From assembly GCF_030696055.1 (NCBI RefSeq), contig NZ_JAUYNP010000113.1, positions 1 through 35,615 of the forward strand: a DNA stretch of 35,615 bases, written 5' to 3'. The notes under the pieces are model-generated. The model searched no databases. It saw only the letters and a list, made by a program, of their open reading frames with translations, and had not been told where the DNA came from. Positions 6,252 through 14,593 of this stretch are shown one piece after another (positions within the stretch are counted from its first letter, which is position 1; every line of letters begins with the position of its first letter). This DNA comes from Pseudomonas sp. (GTDB lineage: Bacteria > Pseudomonadota > Gammaproteobacteria > Pseudomonadales > Pseudomonadaceae). The translations under genes were made by a program, and so were the position numbers.

Positions 6252-9200
6252 TCAGACCGGCTGTGACTCCACTTCCTTAACCCTAAACCACGCCGCATAC
6301 AGCGCCGGCAGGAACAGCAGGGTCAGCGCCGTGGCAACTATCAGGCCGCCCATGATCGCGACCGCCATGGGCCCGAAGAACACGCTGCGCGACAGCGGGA
6401 TCATCGCCAGTACCGCGGCCAGGGCGGTCAGCACTATGGGGCGGAAACGCCGCACCGTGGCTTCGATAATGGCGTGCCAGCTGTCCAGCCCGGCCTCGAT
6501 ATCCTGCTCGATCTGGTCGACCAGAATCACCGAGTTGCGCATGATCATCCCCGACAAGGCGATGGTGCCGAGCATGGCGACGAAGCCGAAGGGCTGACGG
6601 AAGATCAGCAGGAACAGGGTCACGCCGATCAGGCCCAGGGGCGCGGTGAGGAACACCATGGCCGAGCGCGAGAAGCTCTTCAGCTGCAGCATCAGCAGGG
6701 TCAACACCACCACGATAAACAGCGGCACCCCGGCGTTCACCGACTTCTGCCCACGGGCCGAGTCTTCCACCGTGCCGCCCACGTCGATCTGGTAGCCGTC
6801 CGGCAGGCTGGCGCGGATCGGCTCCAGGGTCGGCAGTATCTGCTTGACCAGGCTGGCCGGCTGTTCGGCGCCGTAGACATCGGCGCGCACGGTGACGGTG
6901 GGTTGGCGGTTGCGGTGCCAGATAACGCCTTCCTCGAAGCCGTATTCCAGGGTGGCGACCTGTGCCAGCGGCACGCTCTTGCCGCTGTCCGTCGGCACCG
7001 CCAGGCTCGGCAGCAGGCCGAGCTCCTGACGCTCGTTCAAGGTGCCGCGCAGGAGGATCTCGATCAGCTCATTGCCTTCGCGGAACTGGCTGACGCTGGC
7101 GCCGGACAGCGCGCCCTGGAGGAAGCGCGACAGGTCGGCGGTGCTCACCCCCAGGGCGCGGGCGCGTTCCTGGTCGATGTTCAGGTTGACCACCTTGCTC
7201 GGCTCTTCCCAATCCAGGTGCACGTTGGTCACATGGGGGTTTTCGCGCACCTTGTCGGCGACCTGACGGGCCAGGACGCGCACTTCGTCGATATGCTCGC
7301 CGGAGACGCGGAACTGCACCGGGTAACCCACGGGCGGGCCGTTTTCCAGACGCGAAATACGGGTGCGCAGGCTGGGGAATTCCTCGCGCAGCACATCGAT
7401 CAGCCACAGACGGATCTTCTCGCGCTCCTCGATGCTTTTCGCCAGCACCACGAACTGGGCGAAGCTGGCCGCCGGCAGTTGCTGGTCCAGCGGCAGGTAG
7501 AAGCGCGGCGAACCGGTGCCGACATAGGCGACGAAGTTGTCGATGCCCTCGTGGCCGCTGAGCAGCTGCTCCAGGCGCTTGGCCTGCTCTTCGGTGGCGG
7601 CCAGGGAGGCGCCTTCGTTGAGCTTGAGGTCGATCATCAGCTCCAGGCGCCCGGAGGCCGGGAAGAACTGCTGGGGGACGAAACGGAACAGCAGAATCGA
7701 GGCGACGAACAGGCCGATGGTCAGCAGTATCACCGTCTTGCGCCGGCGTACGCACCACTCCACCATGCGCCGTACGCGCTGGTAGAACGGCGTGCCGTAG
7801 GGGTCATGGCCGGCAGCGCTGCCGCCATGCTTGGCCGCGTGCAGCTTGGCCAGGTCGGGCAGCAACTTGGCGCCCAGGTAAGGCACGAACACCACCGCGG
7901 CGATCCACGACACCAGCAAGGCGATGCACACCACCTGGAAGATCGAGCGGGTGTATTCACCGGTGCCGGATTGCGCGGTGGCGATCGGCAGGAAGCCCGC
8001 GGCGGTGATCAGGGTGCCGGTGAGCATGGGGAAGGCGGTGCTGGTCCAGGCGAAGCTGGCCGCCTTGATGCGATCGAAGCCCTGCTCCATTTTGATCGCC
8101 ATCATCTCCACGGCGATGATCGCATCGTCCACCATCAGGCCCAGCGCCAGCACCAGCGCGCCGAGGGAAATCTTGTGCAGGCCTATCCCTAAGTAGTACA
8201 TGGCGGCAAAGGTCATCGCCAGCACCAGGGGGATCGACAGGGCCACCACCATGCCGGTGCGCAGGCCGAGGGAGAAGAAGCTCACCAGCAGGACTATGAT
8301 CACCGCCTCGGTGAGCACCTGGACGAACTCGCCCACCCCGGTCTTCACCGCGGCCGGCTGGTCCGACACCTTGCGCAGCTGCATGCCGGCCGGCAGGGTT
8401 TCCTGCAGGCGGGCGAACTCGCCTTCCAGGGCCGCGCCAAGCACCAGGATGTCGCCACCGCCTTTCATCGATACCGCCAGGCCAATGGCGTCCTCGCTCA
8501 TAAAGCGCATGCGCGGCGCGGGTGGGTCGTTGAAGCCGCGCTTGACCTCGGCCACATCGGCGATGCGGAAGGTGCGCTCGGCCACGCGGATGGGGAAGTT
8601 GCGGATTTCCTCCACCGACTCGAAACGCCCGGTGACGCGCAACTGCACGCGGTCCGAGTCGGTTTCGAAGAAGCCGGCGGCGGACACCGCGTTCTGTTCT
8701 TCCAACGCCTGCTGCACCGCCGCCAGCGGCAGACCGAGGGTCGCCAGCTTGGTGTTGGACAGCTCGATCCAGACTTTCTCGTCCTGCAGGCCGAGCAGGT
8801 CGACCTTGCCGACGTCCTTGACCCGCTGCAGCTGCAGCTGGATGCGGTCGGCGTAATCCTTGAGCACGGCGTAGTCGAAGCCTTCGCCGGTCAGTGCATA
8901 GATATTGCCGAAAGTGGTGCCAAATTCGTCGTTGAAGAAGGGCCCCTGGATGCCCGACGGCAGGGTATGGCGAATGTCGCCGACCTTCTTGCGCACCTGG
9001 TACCAGAGCTCGGGAATCTGCGCCGAGTGCATGGAGTCACGGGCGAGAAAAGTCACCATGGATTCGCCCGGCCGGGAGAAGGACACGATGCGGTCGTACT
9101 CGCCGGTCTCCATCAGCTTCTTTTCGATGCGCTCGGTGACCTGGCGCGAAACCTCTTCGGCGCTCGCCCCCGGCCAGTTGGTGCGTATCACCATGGCCTT

Positions 9201-9332
9201 GAAGGTAAAGGGCGGATCCTCGCTCTGCCCCAGCTTGGTGTAGGACAGCGCGCCGACCACGGCCAGCAGCAACATGAGGTACAGCACGATCTGGCGGTTA
9301 CGCAGGGCCCAGGCGGACAGGTTGAAATCCAT
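6252..9332 (-). CDS. mexK: RND multidrug efflux inner-membrane transporter, MexK-like
   Basis: 1026 residues, the usual length of HAE1/AcrB-family permeases. It starts MDFNLSAWALRNRQIVLYLM with the first TM helix directly after. Two large periplasmic loops separate clusters of TM helices. The proton-relay helix carries the paired Asp of TM4 (LGLMVDDAIIAVEMM), and the second half has 'IALSGMIMRNSVILVDQIE' in the TM10 region. The mexJ-like gene lies five bases upstream and a MexL-like repressor diverges from that, the mexJKL arrangement of P. aeruginosa (PA3676-PA3678, from memory). MexJK there exports triclosan, erythromycin and tetracycline using separately encoded outer-membrane proteins (OpmH/OprM). 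In keeping with that, no outer-membrane factor gene is present here. Substrates of this ortholog are inferred. Confidence 0.9.
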   Translation of the reverse strand: MDFNLSAWALRNRQIVLYLMLLLAVVGALSYTKLGQSEDPPFTFKAMVIRTNWPGASAEEVSRQVTERIEKKLMETGEYDRIVSFSRPGESMVTFLARDSMHSAQIPELWYQVRKKVGDIRHTLPSGIQGPFFNDEFGTTFGNIYALTGEGFDYAVLKDYADRIQLQLQRVKDVGKVDLLGLQDEKVWIELSNTKLATLGLPLAAVQQALEEQNAVSAAGFFETDSDRVQLRVTGRFESVEEIRNFPIRVAERTFRIADVAEVKRGFNDPPAPRMRFMSEDAIGLAVSMKGGGDILVLGAALEGEFARLQETLPAGMQLRKVSDQPAAVKTGVGEFVQVLTEAVIIVLLVSFFSLGLRTGMVVALSIPLVLAMTFAAMYYLGIGLHKISLGALVLALGLMVDDAIIAVEMMAIKMEQGFDRIKAASFAWTSTAFPMLTGTLITAAGFLPIATAQSGTGEYTRSIFQVVCIALLVSWIAAVVFVPYLGAKLLPDLAKLHAAKHGGSAAGHDPYGTPFYQRVRRMVEWCVRRRKTVILLTIGLFVASILLFRFVPQQFFPASGRLELMIDLKLNEGASLAATEEQAKRLEQLLSGHEGIDNFVAYVGTGSPRFYLPLDQQLPAASFAQFVVLAKSIEEREKIRLWLIDVLREEFPSLRTRISRLENGPPVGYPVQFRVSGEHIDEVRVLARQVADKVRENPHVTNVHLDWEEPSKVVNLNIDQERARALGVSTADLSRFLQGALSGASVSQFREGNELIEILLRGTLNERQELGLLPSLAVPTDSGKSVPLAQVATLEYGFEEGVIWHRNRQPTVTVRADVYGAEQPASLVKQILPTLEPIRASLPDGYQIDVGGTVEDSARGQKSVNAGVPLFIVVVLTLLMLQLKSFSRSAMVFLTAPLGLIGVTLFLLIFRQPFGFVAMLGTIALSGMIMRNSVILVDQIEQDIEAGLDSWHAIIEATVRRFRPIVLTALAAVLAMIPLSRSVFFGPMAVAIMGGLIVATALTLLFLPALYAAWFRVKEVESQPV

Positions 9333-9337
9333 CGGGC

Positions 9338-10453
9338 TTACTCCTTGACCGTCAGCTTGGCCGTCAGCTGGACGGTGCGGTTATCCCGGTCGACCGGGCG
9401 CACCTGCTGACCTTCGCGCAGCACCTGCACGCCGGCGGCCACCACCCAATCCTCGGCCTTCAGGCCTTCGAGCACCGGCACGGACTTCTCGCCATAAGGG
9501 CCGATACGCACGTTGGTGCGCTTGAGCGTGGAATCCTTGGGATCGACCACCCAGACATAGGGCTGGCCTTTCTCCGCGGTCAGGGCCGACAGCGGCACCG
9601 CCAGCGGCACCTTGCCGTTGTGCGCGATAAACACCCGTGCGCTCTGCCCCAGCTCGGCCGGCACCTTGCCTTCGACGAAGGCGACGCGGGCGGCGAAGGT
9701 GCGCGATTGCGGGTCGGCCGAAGGCGACATCTCGCGGATGCGCCCAGGGAAACGCTGATCCGGTTGCGACCAGAGCTCGACCGCCACTTCCTGGCCCACC
9801 TTGAAACGCTCGAAGGCCTGTTCCGGCAGGCTGATCAGCACCTCGCGCTCGCCATCGGCGGCCAGGGTGAACACCGTCTGCCCGGCGGCCACCACCTGCC
9901 CCACTTCGACCATGCGCCGCGCCACCACGCCATCCTGGGAGGCGCGCAGCACCGCGTAGCCGGCCTGGTTGTTGGTCACATTGAATTCGGCTTGCACCTG
10001 TTTCAGCCGCGCGCTACCTGCGCGGTAGGCGTTCTCGGCATTGTCGTACTGCGAACGACTGACCAGGTTGCGCCCCATCAGGGTCCTGTAGCGGTCACGC
10101 TCGGCGCGCACCAGCTGCAGATTGGCTTCGGCGGCCGCCACCTGGGCACGCATGGCCTCCAGTTGCAGGCGCACGTCCTGGGGGTCCAGCTCGGCCAGCG
10201 GCTGGTCCTTCTTGACCCGCGCGCCGACTTCCACCAGGCGCTTGCTCACCTTGCCGGCGATGCGAAAGGCCAGCTCCGGCTCCAGGCGCGCCCGCACCTC
10301 GCCGGGATAAGCATCCATCAGGTCAGCCGCCAGCTGTGGCTGCACCACCATGGCCGGACGCACGGCCACCGCGACCTGCTCGTCATTGCCACAGGCGGCG
10401 AGCAACAGAATCAAACTGGCAGGCAAAGCAACAGACAGGGCTTGGCGTAACAT
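9338..10453 (-). CDS. mexJ: RND efflux periplasmic adaptor lipoprotein, MexJ-like
   Basis: 371 residues, starting MLRQALSVALPASLILLLAAC. The lipobox L-A-A-C puts the lipidated Cys at residue 21, anchoring the mature protein in the inner membrane facing the periplasm. The body shows the membrane-fusion-protein plan: a first half-lipoyl segment ('AFRIAGKVSKRLVEVGARVKK...LAELDPQD'), a helical hairpin rich in Q/A/E/R, a second half-lipoyl segment ('VLRASQDGVVARRMVEVGQVV'), then beta-barrel and membrane-proximal parts. AAAGG precedes the ATG by nine bases. It is first in the operon with mexK and is transcribed from the 91-bp region shared with mexL. Confidence 0.9.
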   Translation of the reverse strand: MLRQALSVALPASLILLLAACGNDEQVAVAVRPAMVVQPQLAADLMDAYPGEVRARLEPELAFRIAGKVSKRLVEVGARVKKDQPLAELDPQDVRLQLEAMRAQVAAAEANLQLVRAERDRYRTLMGRNLVSRSQYDNAENAYRAGSARLKQVQAEFNVTNNQAGYAVLRASQDGVVARRMVEVGQVVAAGQTVFTLAADGEREVLISLPEQAFERFKVGQEVAVELWSQPDQRFPGRIREMSPSADPQSRTFAARVAFVEGKVPAELGQSARVFIAHNGKVPLAVPLSALTAEKGQPYVWVVDPKDSTLKRTNVRIGPYGEKSVPVLEGLKAEDWVVAAGVQVLREGQQVRPVDRDNRTVQLTAKLTVKE

Positions 10454-10486
10454 GATGTCTAACCTTTCAGGAAGCCTTGGAATATT

Positions 10487-10502
10487 TATACTGACGGGTA
10501 TA
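10487..10502. promoter_or_regulatory. Candidate MexL operator between mexJ and mexL
   Basis: TATAC-TGACGG-GTATA is a 16-bp inverted repeat near the centre of the 91-bp divergent mexJ-mexL space, the most A/T-rich part of the region. MexL of P. aeruginosa is known to repress both mexJK and itself from this intergenic region. The position fits overlap with -10-like TATA boxes for both directions. Binding is inferred. Confidence 0.5.
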
Positions 10503-10544
10503 GTAAAAATAGCAAACTCACTAGTCCAGTATTAAAAACGACCA

Positions 10545-11183
10545 ATGCCAAACAAAATGTTGCCACCCAGCGGCCCCGGCCGCCCGAAAGATCTGGCCAA
10601 GCGCCAAGCCATTCTGGAAGCGGCGAAAACCCTGTTTCTGAGCAATGGCTATGACGGGAGCAGCATGGATGCGATTGCCGCCGAAGCCGGCGTGTCCAAA
10701 CTCACGGTGTACAGCCACTTCACCGACAAGGAGAAGCTGTTCGCCGCGGCGGTGAAGTCCAAATGCGAGGAGCAGTTGCCCGAGCTGCTGTTCGAGCTGA
10801 GCGAAGACGCGCCCATCGACAGCCTGCTGCTGAATATTGGCCGCGGCTTCAATACCCTGATCAACAGCCGCGAATCGGTGGAGCTGCATCGGGTGATGGT
10901 GAGCCTGGCCGCGCAGGACTCGAAACTGTCGAAGATGTTCTACGACGCCGGCCCGCAGCGGCTGCTCGATGAGATGGCGCACCTGCTCAGGCAGGCCGAC
11001 CAGGCCGGCAAGCTGCGGGTCGGCGACCCGCTCAACGCCGCCGATCAGTTCTTCTGCCTGATCAAGGGCGGGGCCAACTTCCGCCTGCTGATCGGCTGCT
11101 GCGAGCCCCTGCAGGGCGAAGAAGCCGAGCTGCATGTGCAAGAGGCGGTAGCGATGTTTTTGCGCGCCTACCGCGCCGAGTAA
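10545..11183 (+). CDS. mexL: TetR family repressor, MexL-like
   Basis: 212 residues, the length I recall for P. aeruginosa MexL. The N-terminal TetR domain starts at 'GRPKDLAKRQAILEAAKTLFLSNGYDGSSMD', with the helix-turn-helix about 41-60 (IAAEAGVSKLTVYSHF). The C-terminal ligand-binding half (about 75-205) is helical and of the AefR-like type. It diverges from mexJK and is expected to repress both units through the palindrome between them. Alternative reading: a generic AcrR-type regulator. The context of a single-adaptor RND pump without an outer-membrane gene, and synteny with rsmJ-adk-ppc-lysS, favour MexL. Confidence 0.88.
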   Translation: MPNKMLPPSGPGRPKDLAKRQAILEAAKTLFLSNGYDGSSMDAIAAEAGVSKLTVYSHFTDKEKLFAAAVKSKCEEQLPELLFELSEDAPIDSLLLNIGRGFNTLINSRESVELHRVMVSLAAQDSKLSKMFYDAGPQRLLDEMAHLLRQADQAGKLRVGDPLNAADQFFCLIKGGANFRLLIGCCEPLQGEEAELHVQEAVAMFLRAYRAE

Positions 11184-11209
11184 GCGCGCAATCTAGAGGC
11201 TGTAGAGCC

Positions 11210-11437
11210 GTAGCCTGGATGCAATCCAGGGCGGCCCCTCCCCCGGATTACATCCGGGCTACCCCGCTGGTTACATACCAAGAATCTGCCATATCACAGA
11301 TCAGATCGTAGGGTGGGTTAGCCGTAGACGTAACCCACCATCCGGCGCGCAAGCGGCGGTGCCTGTCGGCACCCTTGGCGGGTTACGCCGCTACGCGGCC
11401 CGCCCTACGGATCTGCCCCGGATTGCAGCCGGGCTAC
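11210..11437. repeat. Cluster of REP-like palindromes
   Basis: Three units lie side by side in the 274-bp convergent gap between mexL and rsmJ. Unit 11210-11262 is GTAGCCTGGATGCAATCCAG... pairing with ...CCGGATTACATCCGGGCTAC. Unit 11308-11407 is GTAGGGTGGGTTAG... pairing with a GCGGGTTACGCC... CGCCCTAC arm. Unit 11416-11437 is a CCCCGGATTGCAGCCGGGCTAC half. They may form transcript-ending or stabilising stem-loops for the two convergent genes. Confidence 0.8.
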
Positions 11438-11457
11438 GCACCACAATGCGGTTTGCT

Positions 11458-12237
11458 TTAGGCCTGCAGCTTTTTCTTCGGATAGATGTCGTACCGGCTG
11501 GATTTGCCTTCCAGGGCATAACCGGGCTTGGCCCCCTCGATCAGCGGCGCCTTGCGCGGGCGCTTGACCACCACCCTGTGGCTGGCCAGGGCCAGGGCGG
11601 CCTCGAGCAAGGCCGGGGCATCCAGGTCGTCACCGACGAAGGGACGGAACAGGCGCATTTCCTTCTTCACCAGGGCGCTCTTGTCGCGATGGGGAAACAT
11701 CGGGTCCAGATAGATCACCTGGGGAGGCTCGCCCTGCCAGGCGCGCATCAGTTCGATGGCATTGCCGGTGAGCAAGCGCATCTGCGCGGTGATGGGCGCC
11801 ACGTCGCGATCCAGGGCGGCGCGCGCCAGGCCATCTTCGAGCAGCGCGGCAATCAGCGGCTGGCGCTCGATCAGGGTCAGGTTGCAGCCCAGGCTGGCCA
11901 ACACGAAGGCATCGCGGCCCAGGCCTGCGGTGGCATCCAGCACCTGCGGGCGCACCCCGGCCTGCACGCCGACCGCCTTGGCGATCATCTGCCCGCTGCC
12001 ACCGCCGAACAGCCGCCGATGCGCCGCCGCCCCCTCGACAAAATCCACCCGCACCGGCCCGGGCGCCTGGGGCCCCAGCTCGACCAGTTGCAAACCGGCC
12101 TCGCCCAATTGCAGGGCGAACTCGCTGTCGCCTTCCAGCGGCAAACCCAGGCGCGCGGCCCAGGCTGCGGCGGCCTCCGTCAAATGGGGAGCCAGGGCCT
12201 GCATACGAATTCTGGCTATATGCTGCTCATCACTCAT
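11458..12237 (-). CDS. rsmJ: 16S rRNA (guanine1516-N2)-methyltransferase RsmJ
   Basis: 259 residues. RsmJ (YhiQ) uses SAM to methylate N2 of G1516 in 16S rRNA in the small subunit. Seen in the sequence: a family-specific N-terminal half with '[22 protein letters not shown]' (about 62-82), the SAM-binding motif [18 protein letters not shown] (101-117), the acidic motif II end 'LIERQP', and the catalytic-type motif [15 protein letters not shown] (176-188). The C-terminus is basic (KKKLQA), as in homologues. It stands alone on the minus strand, diverging from the EF-hand gene, and is converged on by mexL. Confidence 0.93.
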   Translation of the reverse strand: MSDEQHIARIRMQALAPHLTEAAAAWAARLGLPLEGDSEFALQLGEAGLQLVELGPQAPGPVRVDFVEGAAAHRRLFGGGSGQMIAKAVGVQAGVRPQVLDATAGLGRDAFVLASLGCNLTLIERQPLIAALLEDGLARAALDRDVAPITAQMRLLTGNAIELMRAWQGEPPQVIYLDPMFPHRDKSALVKKEMRLFRPFVGDDLDAPALLEAALALASHRVVVKRPRKAPLIEGAKPGYALEGKSSRYDIYPKKKLQA

Positions 12238-12260
12238 CAGGAAATGTGCTCAAAAAATAC

Positions 12261-12287
12261 TCAATAGGCCGGCAAAACGGCCGATAA
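12261..12287 (+). promoter_or_regulatory. Candidate FliA (sigma-28) promoter for the EF-hand gene
   Basis: TCAA (12261-12264), 15 bases, then GCCGATAA (12280-12287). The -10 matches the sigma-28 consensus at all eight positions and the -35 core and spacing match the Pseudomonas FliA pattern. It points at the gene starting at 12344, with transcription expected to begin near 12294. The -10 box overlaps a GGCCG/CGGCC inverted repeat. Confidence 0.6.
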
Positions 12288-12343
12288 CCTGCTCAAGCGG
12301 CATTTTGCCAGACCCGGCACTTTCCAGCCGCACCGAGTTCGCC

Positions 12344-13117
12344 ATGTTTGACGTAATTTCCGCGCCGCGCAGTGTTCCCCCTGCGGCCAGCCACGGTTCC
12401 ATCGGCCAGACCCTGGATGAAGGCATGCGTTCCTCGCTGGATTATCAGATCCTGCGCCGCACCCTGATGCCCGACCAGGTTGCAGCGGAAGAAGCGCAAG
12501 CGCCGCCCAGCAGCGACAGCGCCCCTGAAAGCGAACCACCCGCGGTCAGCGTGCAGGCCAGCGACTTCGAGCAGGTGGTCGCGCAGCGCCAGATGGAATT
12601 GAACGTCACGGTCAACGCCGAGCCGCAGAAGACCGACCCCCTGGTACTGGATATGGCCGGCAATGGCTTTAGCAGCAGCGGCCCGAGTGGCCCAGTGCGC
12701 TTCGATCTGGATGGCGACGGCAAGCGCGAGCAGATCAGCGTACCCACGGGCGACGACGCCCTGCTGGCGCTGGACCGCAACGGCAACGGGCGCATCGATG
12801 ATGGCCGCGAGCTGTTCGGCGACCAGCACGGCGCGGCCAACGGCTTCGCCGAACTGGGCAAATACGACGACAACGCCGATGGCCGCATCGATAGCCAGGA
12901 CGCCATCTTCCAGCGCCTGAGCCTGCTGCGTTTCGACGCCCAGGGCCGGCAGTCCAGCCAGTCGCTGAGCCAGGCCGGGGTCGGCGCGATCGACCTGCAA
13001 GCCCGCGATGTGAACATAGCCCTGGGCGCCTATGACCAGATCGCCCAGCTCGGCCGCTTCGAGTTCAGCGATGGCCGTAGCGGTCAAGCCGCCGACCTGC
13101 TGCTGGCGCACCGCTGA
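12344..13117 (+). CDS. EF-hand/calcium-loop protein of unknown function, probably in the flagellar regulon
   Basis: 257 residues, no signal peptide and no membrane segment. Residues 1-95 are Pro/Ala/Ser/Gln-rich and probably disordered. From about 96 there is the 'DPLVLDMAGNGF' opening common in calcium-rich proteins, then three Asp-rich loops: DLDGDG (121-126), DRNGNGRIDDGRE (144-156) and DDNADGRIDSQD (175-186). The third fits the 12-residue EF-hand loop exactly (D1, N3, D5, G6, I8, D9, D12). The 'LALDRNGNGRIDDGRELFGD' type of block recurs in secreted RTX-like proteins. The start at 12344 has only a weak ribosome site (CGAG); the frame is open upstream, but codons there overlap the candidate promoter. 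Function unknown; calcium binding is inferred from the loops. Confidence 0.8.
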   Translation: MFDVISAPRSVPPAASHGSIGQTLDEGMRSSLDYQILRRTLMPDQVAAEEAQAPPSSDSAPESEPPAVSVQASDFEQVVAQRQMELNVTVNAEPQKTDPLVLDMAGNGFSSSGPSGPVRFDLDGDGKREQISVPTGDDALLALDRNGNGRIDDGRELFGDQHGAANGFAELGKYDDNADGRIDSQDAIFQRLSLLRFDAQGRQSSQSLSQAGVGAIDLQARDVNIALGAYDQIAQLGRFEFSDGRSGQAADLLLAHR

Positions 13118-13124
13118 GTTTGTC

Positions 13125-13985
13125 TTAGAGCAGCCCCAGCTGCTCGACCTCTGGCTCGACCCGCAATTCCGGCAAGGCCGGCAGCCCGGGCAATAACCCC
13201 AGCAACTGTTGATGAAAACGCCTGGCCAACTGCGGCGCCAGGCGGTTGTCCGAGGTATGCAGAAACACATAGGGCGTGCGCCCTTCCTCGATCCAGGCCG
13301 CGACCTTGGTCAGCCAGGGCGCCATAAAGCTGTCGTTGGCGGCAAGTTCCGGATGGCCGATAAAACGCAGTTGCGGGGCCTGGCTAAAGGCCGTCGGCCG
13401 CGGCGGCAGGCGCGGTTTCTTGGCCTGCGCATGCAACACAGCCGGCGCGCTCGACACGCAGCTGAACAGCGCCCGCGCATCCAGACAGATGCGCTCGATG
13501 CCGCGCCCGTGCAATAGCCGGTTCAGCGCCCGTTCCTCGTCGCCCTTGGCGAAAAACGCCGGATGACGCAGCTCGACGGCCAGCTGCGTGCCGTCCCAGT
13601 CGTCGAGAAAACCGGCCAGCTCGGACAAACGTTGCGGGCCGAAACTGCCCGGCAACTGCAACCAGAACGGCGCGACCCGCGCTCCCAAGGGCGCCAGCAA
13701 ACGGCGAAAAGCCTCGGCGGCTTCCAGTTGCTCACGCAGATCGCCGGCATGGCTGACCTCCCGCGGCAACTTGGCGCAGAAGCGAAAGTGCCCGGGCATC
13801 AACGCCGCCCAGCGCGCGACAGTCTCCGCCGAGGGCTGGGCATAGAAGGTGGTATTGCCTTCGACGGCATTGAACTGCTGGCCATACAGCGGCAGAAAGT
13901 CTGCGCTGCGGCTGCCTGCGGGATAGAGCGAACCGCGCCAAGCCGGCTCGCTCCATGACGGGCAGCCAAGATAGTAGGGAAGCAT
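13125..13985 (-). CDS. DUF72 (YecE-like) TIM-barrel protein
   Basis: 286 residues. Family marks: 'YLGCPSWSEPAWRGSLYP' at the N-terminus, 'FNAVEGNTTFYAQPSAETVARWA' (about 38-60), 'FCAKLPREVSH', 'WLQLPGSFGP', 'LAVELRHPAFF' and a late 'YVFLHTSDNRLAPQLARRF' (about 237-258). The biochemical role of DUF72 proteins is not established. It ends seven bases from the stop of the convergent EF-hand gene. A small conserved gene ends 28 bases before its start on the same strand, so the two are probably co-transcribed. The DUF72 start has no clear Shine-Dalgarno site, which fits translation coupled to the upstream gene. Confidence 0.9.
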   Translation of the reverse strand: MLPYYLGCPSWSEPAWRGSLYPAGSRSADFLPLYGQQFNAVEGNTTFYAQPSAETVARWAALMPGHFRFCAKLPREVSHAGDLREQLEAAEAFRRLLAPLGARVAPFWLQLPGSFGPQRLSELAGFLDDWDGTQLAVELRHPAFFAKGDEERALNRLLHGRGIERICLDARALFSCVSSAPAVLHAQAKKPRLPPRPTAFSQAPQLRFIGHPELAANDSFMAPWLTKVAAWIEEGRTPYVFLHTSDNRLAPQLARRFHQQLLGLLPGLPALPELRVEPEVEQLGLL

Positions 13986-14013
13986 CGGGTTCTAGGGTCA
14001 GGAGGGCCTGGGA

Positions 14014-14355
14014 TCAGGCGTAGAGGTCGAGCCCCAGCACTTGCTGCGCATCCGGATCGGTGGCGAAGCTGGCGGTCGAGCTGTAGCTGGCAATGGCCTG
14101 GGCGGCGCGGTTGTTCAAGGGGGGCTGATAGAGCTGGTCCTGCAGGCGAGCCGGCAGGCTGTCGCCGCTGGCATTGCTCGCCTCGACCTTACGGGGCTGG
14201 GCGACCGACTCGAAACCTTGGCTGCTGGCGGGAGATGCCGGCTGCTCACGACGTTCCTCTATCTCGCGCTGGGCTTCGCGAAACGGCGTAACCGCAGTAC
14301 CCGGTCGGGAACTGCGGTCTGGCGAATAAGAGGGGGTAAAACCGTCGATACGCAT
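14014..14355 (-). CDS. Small conserved Pseudomonas protein of unknown function
   Basis: 113 residues. It is hydrophilic, with a low-complexity first half rich in S/P/R/E (MRIDGFTPSYSPDRSSRPG..., EAQREIEERREQPASPASSQ). The more ordered C-terminus (LNNRAAQAIASYSSTASFA, then DAQQVLGLDLYA) looks like the conserved part. There is no signal peptide or membrane helix. It precedes DUF72 by 28 bases and stands close to tsaB and adk, where PAO1 has a hypothetical gene of similar position (PA3684, from memory). Its promoter region contains a 27-bp tandem repeat. Confidence 0.75.
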   Translation of the reverse strand: MRIDGFTPSYSPDRSSRPGTAVTPFREAQREIEERREQPASPASSQGFESVAQPRKVEASNASGDSLPARLQDQLYQPPLNNRAAQAIASYSSTASFATDPDAQQVLGLDLYA

Positions 14356-14398
14356 CAGTTACTGCTCGGCCTGTTCGGCCAACGATGGACACAAGTAG

Positions 14399-14450
14399 TG
14401 GCAATCTAGCCTTGCCAAGGCGGCTTGGCAATCCAGCACTGCCAAGCAAG
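14399..14450. repeat. 27-bp tandem direct repeat containing a perfect palindrome
   Basis: TGGCAATC recurs at 14399 and 14426, and TGCCAAG at 14413 and 14440, so about two imperfect 27-bp units. Across the junction TTGCCAAG-GCGG-CTTGGCAA (14412-14431) is a perfect 8-bp-arm palindrome. It lies 45-95 bases upstream of the 113-residue protein's start, as an operator array would. Confidence 0.6.
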
Positions 14451-14487
14451 GGCCCGCGCGCGACAGAAGGTGTTTACGCTTTCAGAC

Positions 14488-14560
14488 GTAGGATGGGTTG
14501 AGCGTAGCGATACCCATCGAACTCCAGCAGCATGGGTTTCACAGGCTCAACCCATCCTAC
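14488..14560. repeat. Third copy of the GTAGGATGGGTT palindromic repeat
   Basis: The left arm GTAGGATGGGTTGAGCGTAG is close to that at 5656. The right arm (CATGGGTTTCACAGGCTCAA then CCCATCCTAC) has diverged. It lies just downstream of the tsaB stop and could serve as a stem-loop at the transcript end. Confidence 0.8.
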
Positions 14561-14593
14561 AAAAGCATTTGTCGGCCGACCTGCCGCAGACAA

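Noticed and set aside
6474-8192. A 572-codon plus-strand frame opposite mexK
   Set aside because: Gln/His/Gly-rich translation typical of the antisense of a GC-rich gene; the minus-strand RND permease is unmistakable.
14399-14450. Sigma-54 promoter (TGGCA...TTGC) upstream of the 113-residue protein gene
   Set aside because: The GG to GC spacing is 12 bases, not the required 10, in both candidate positions.
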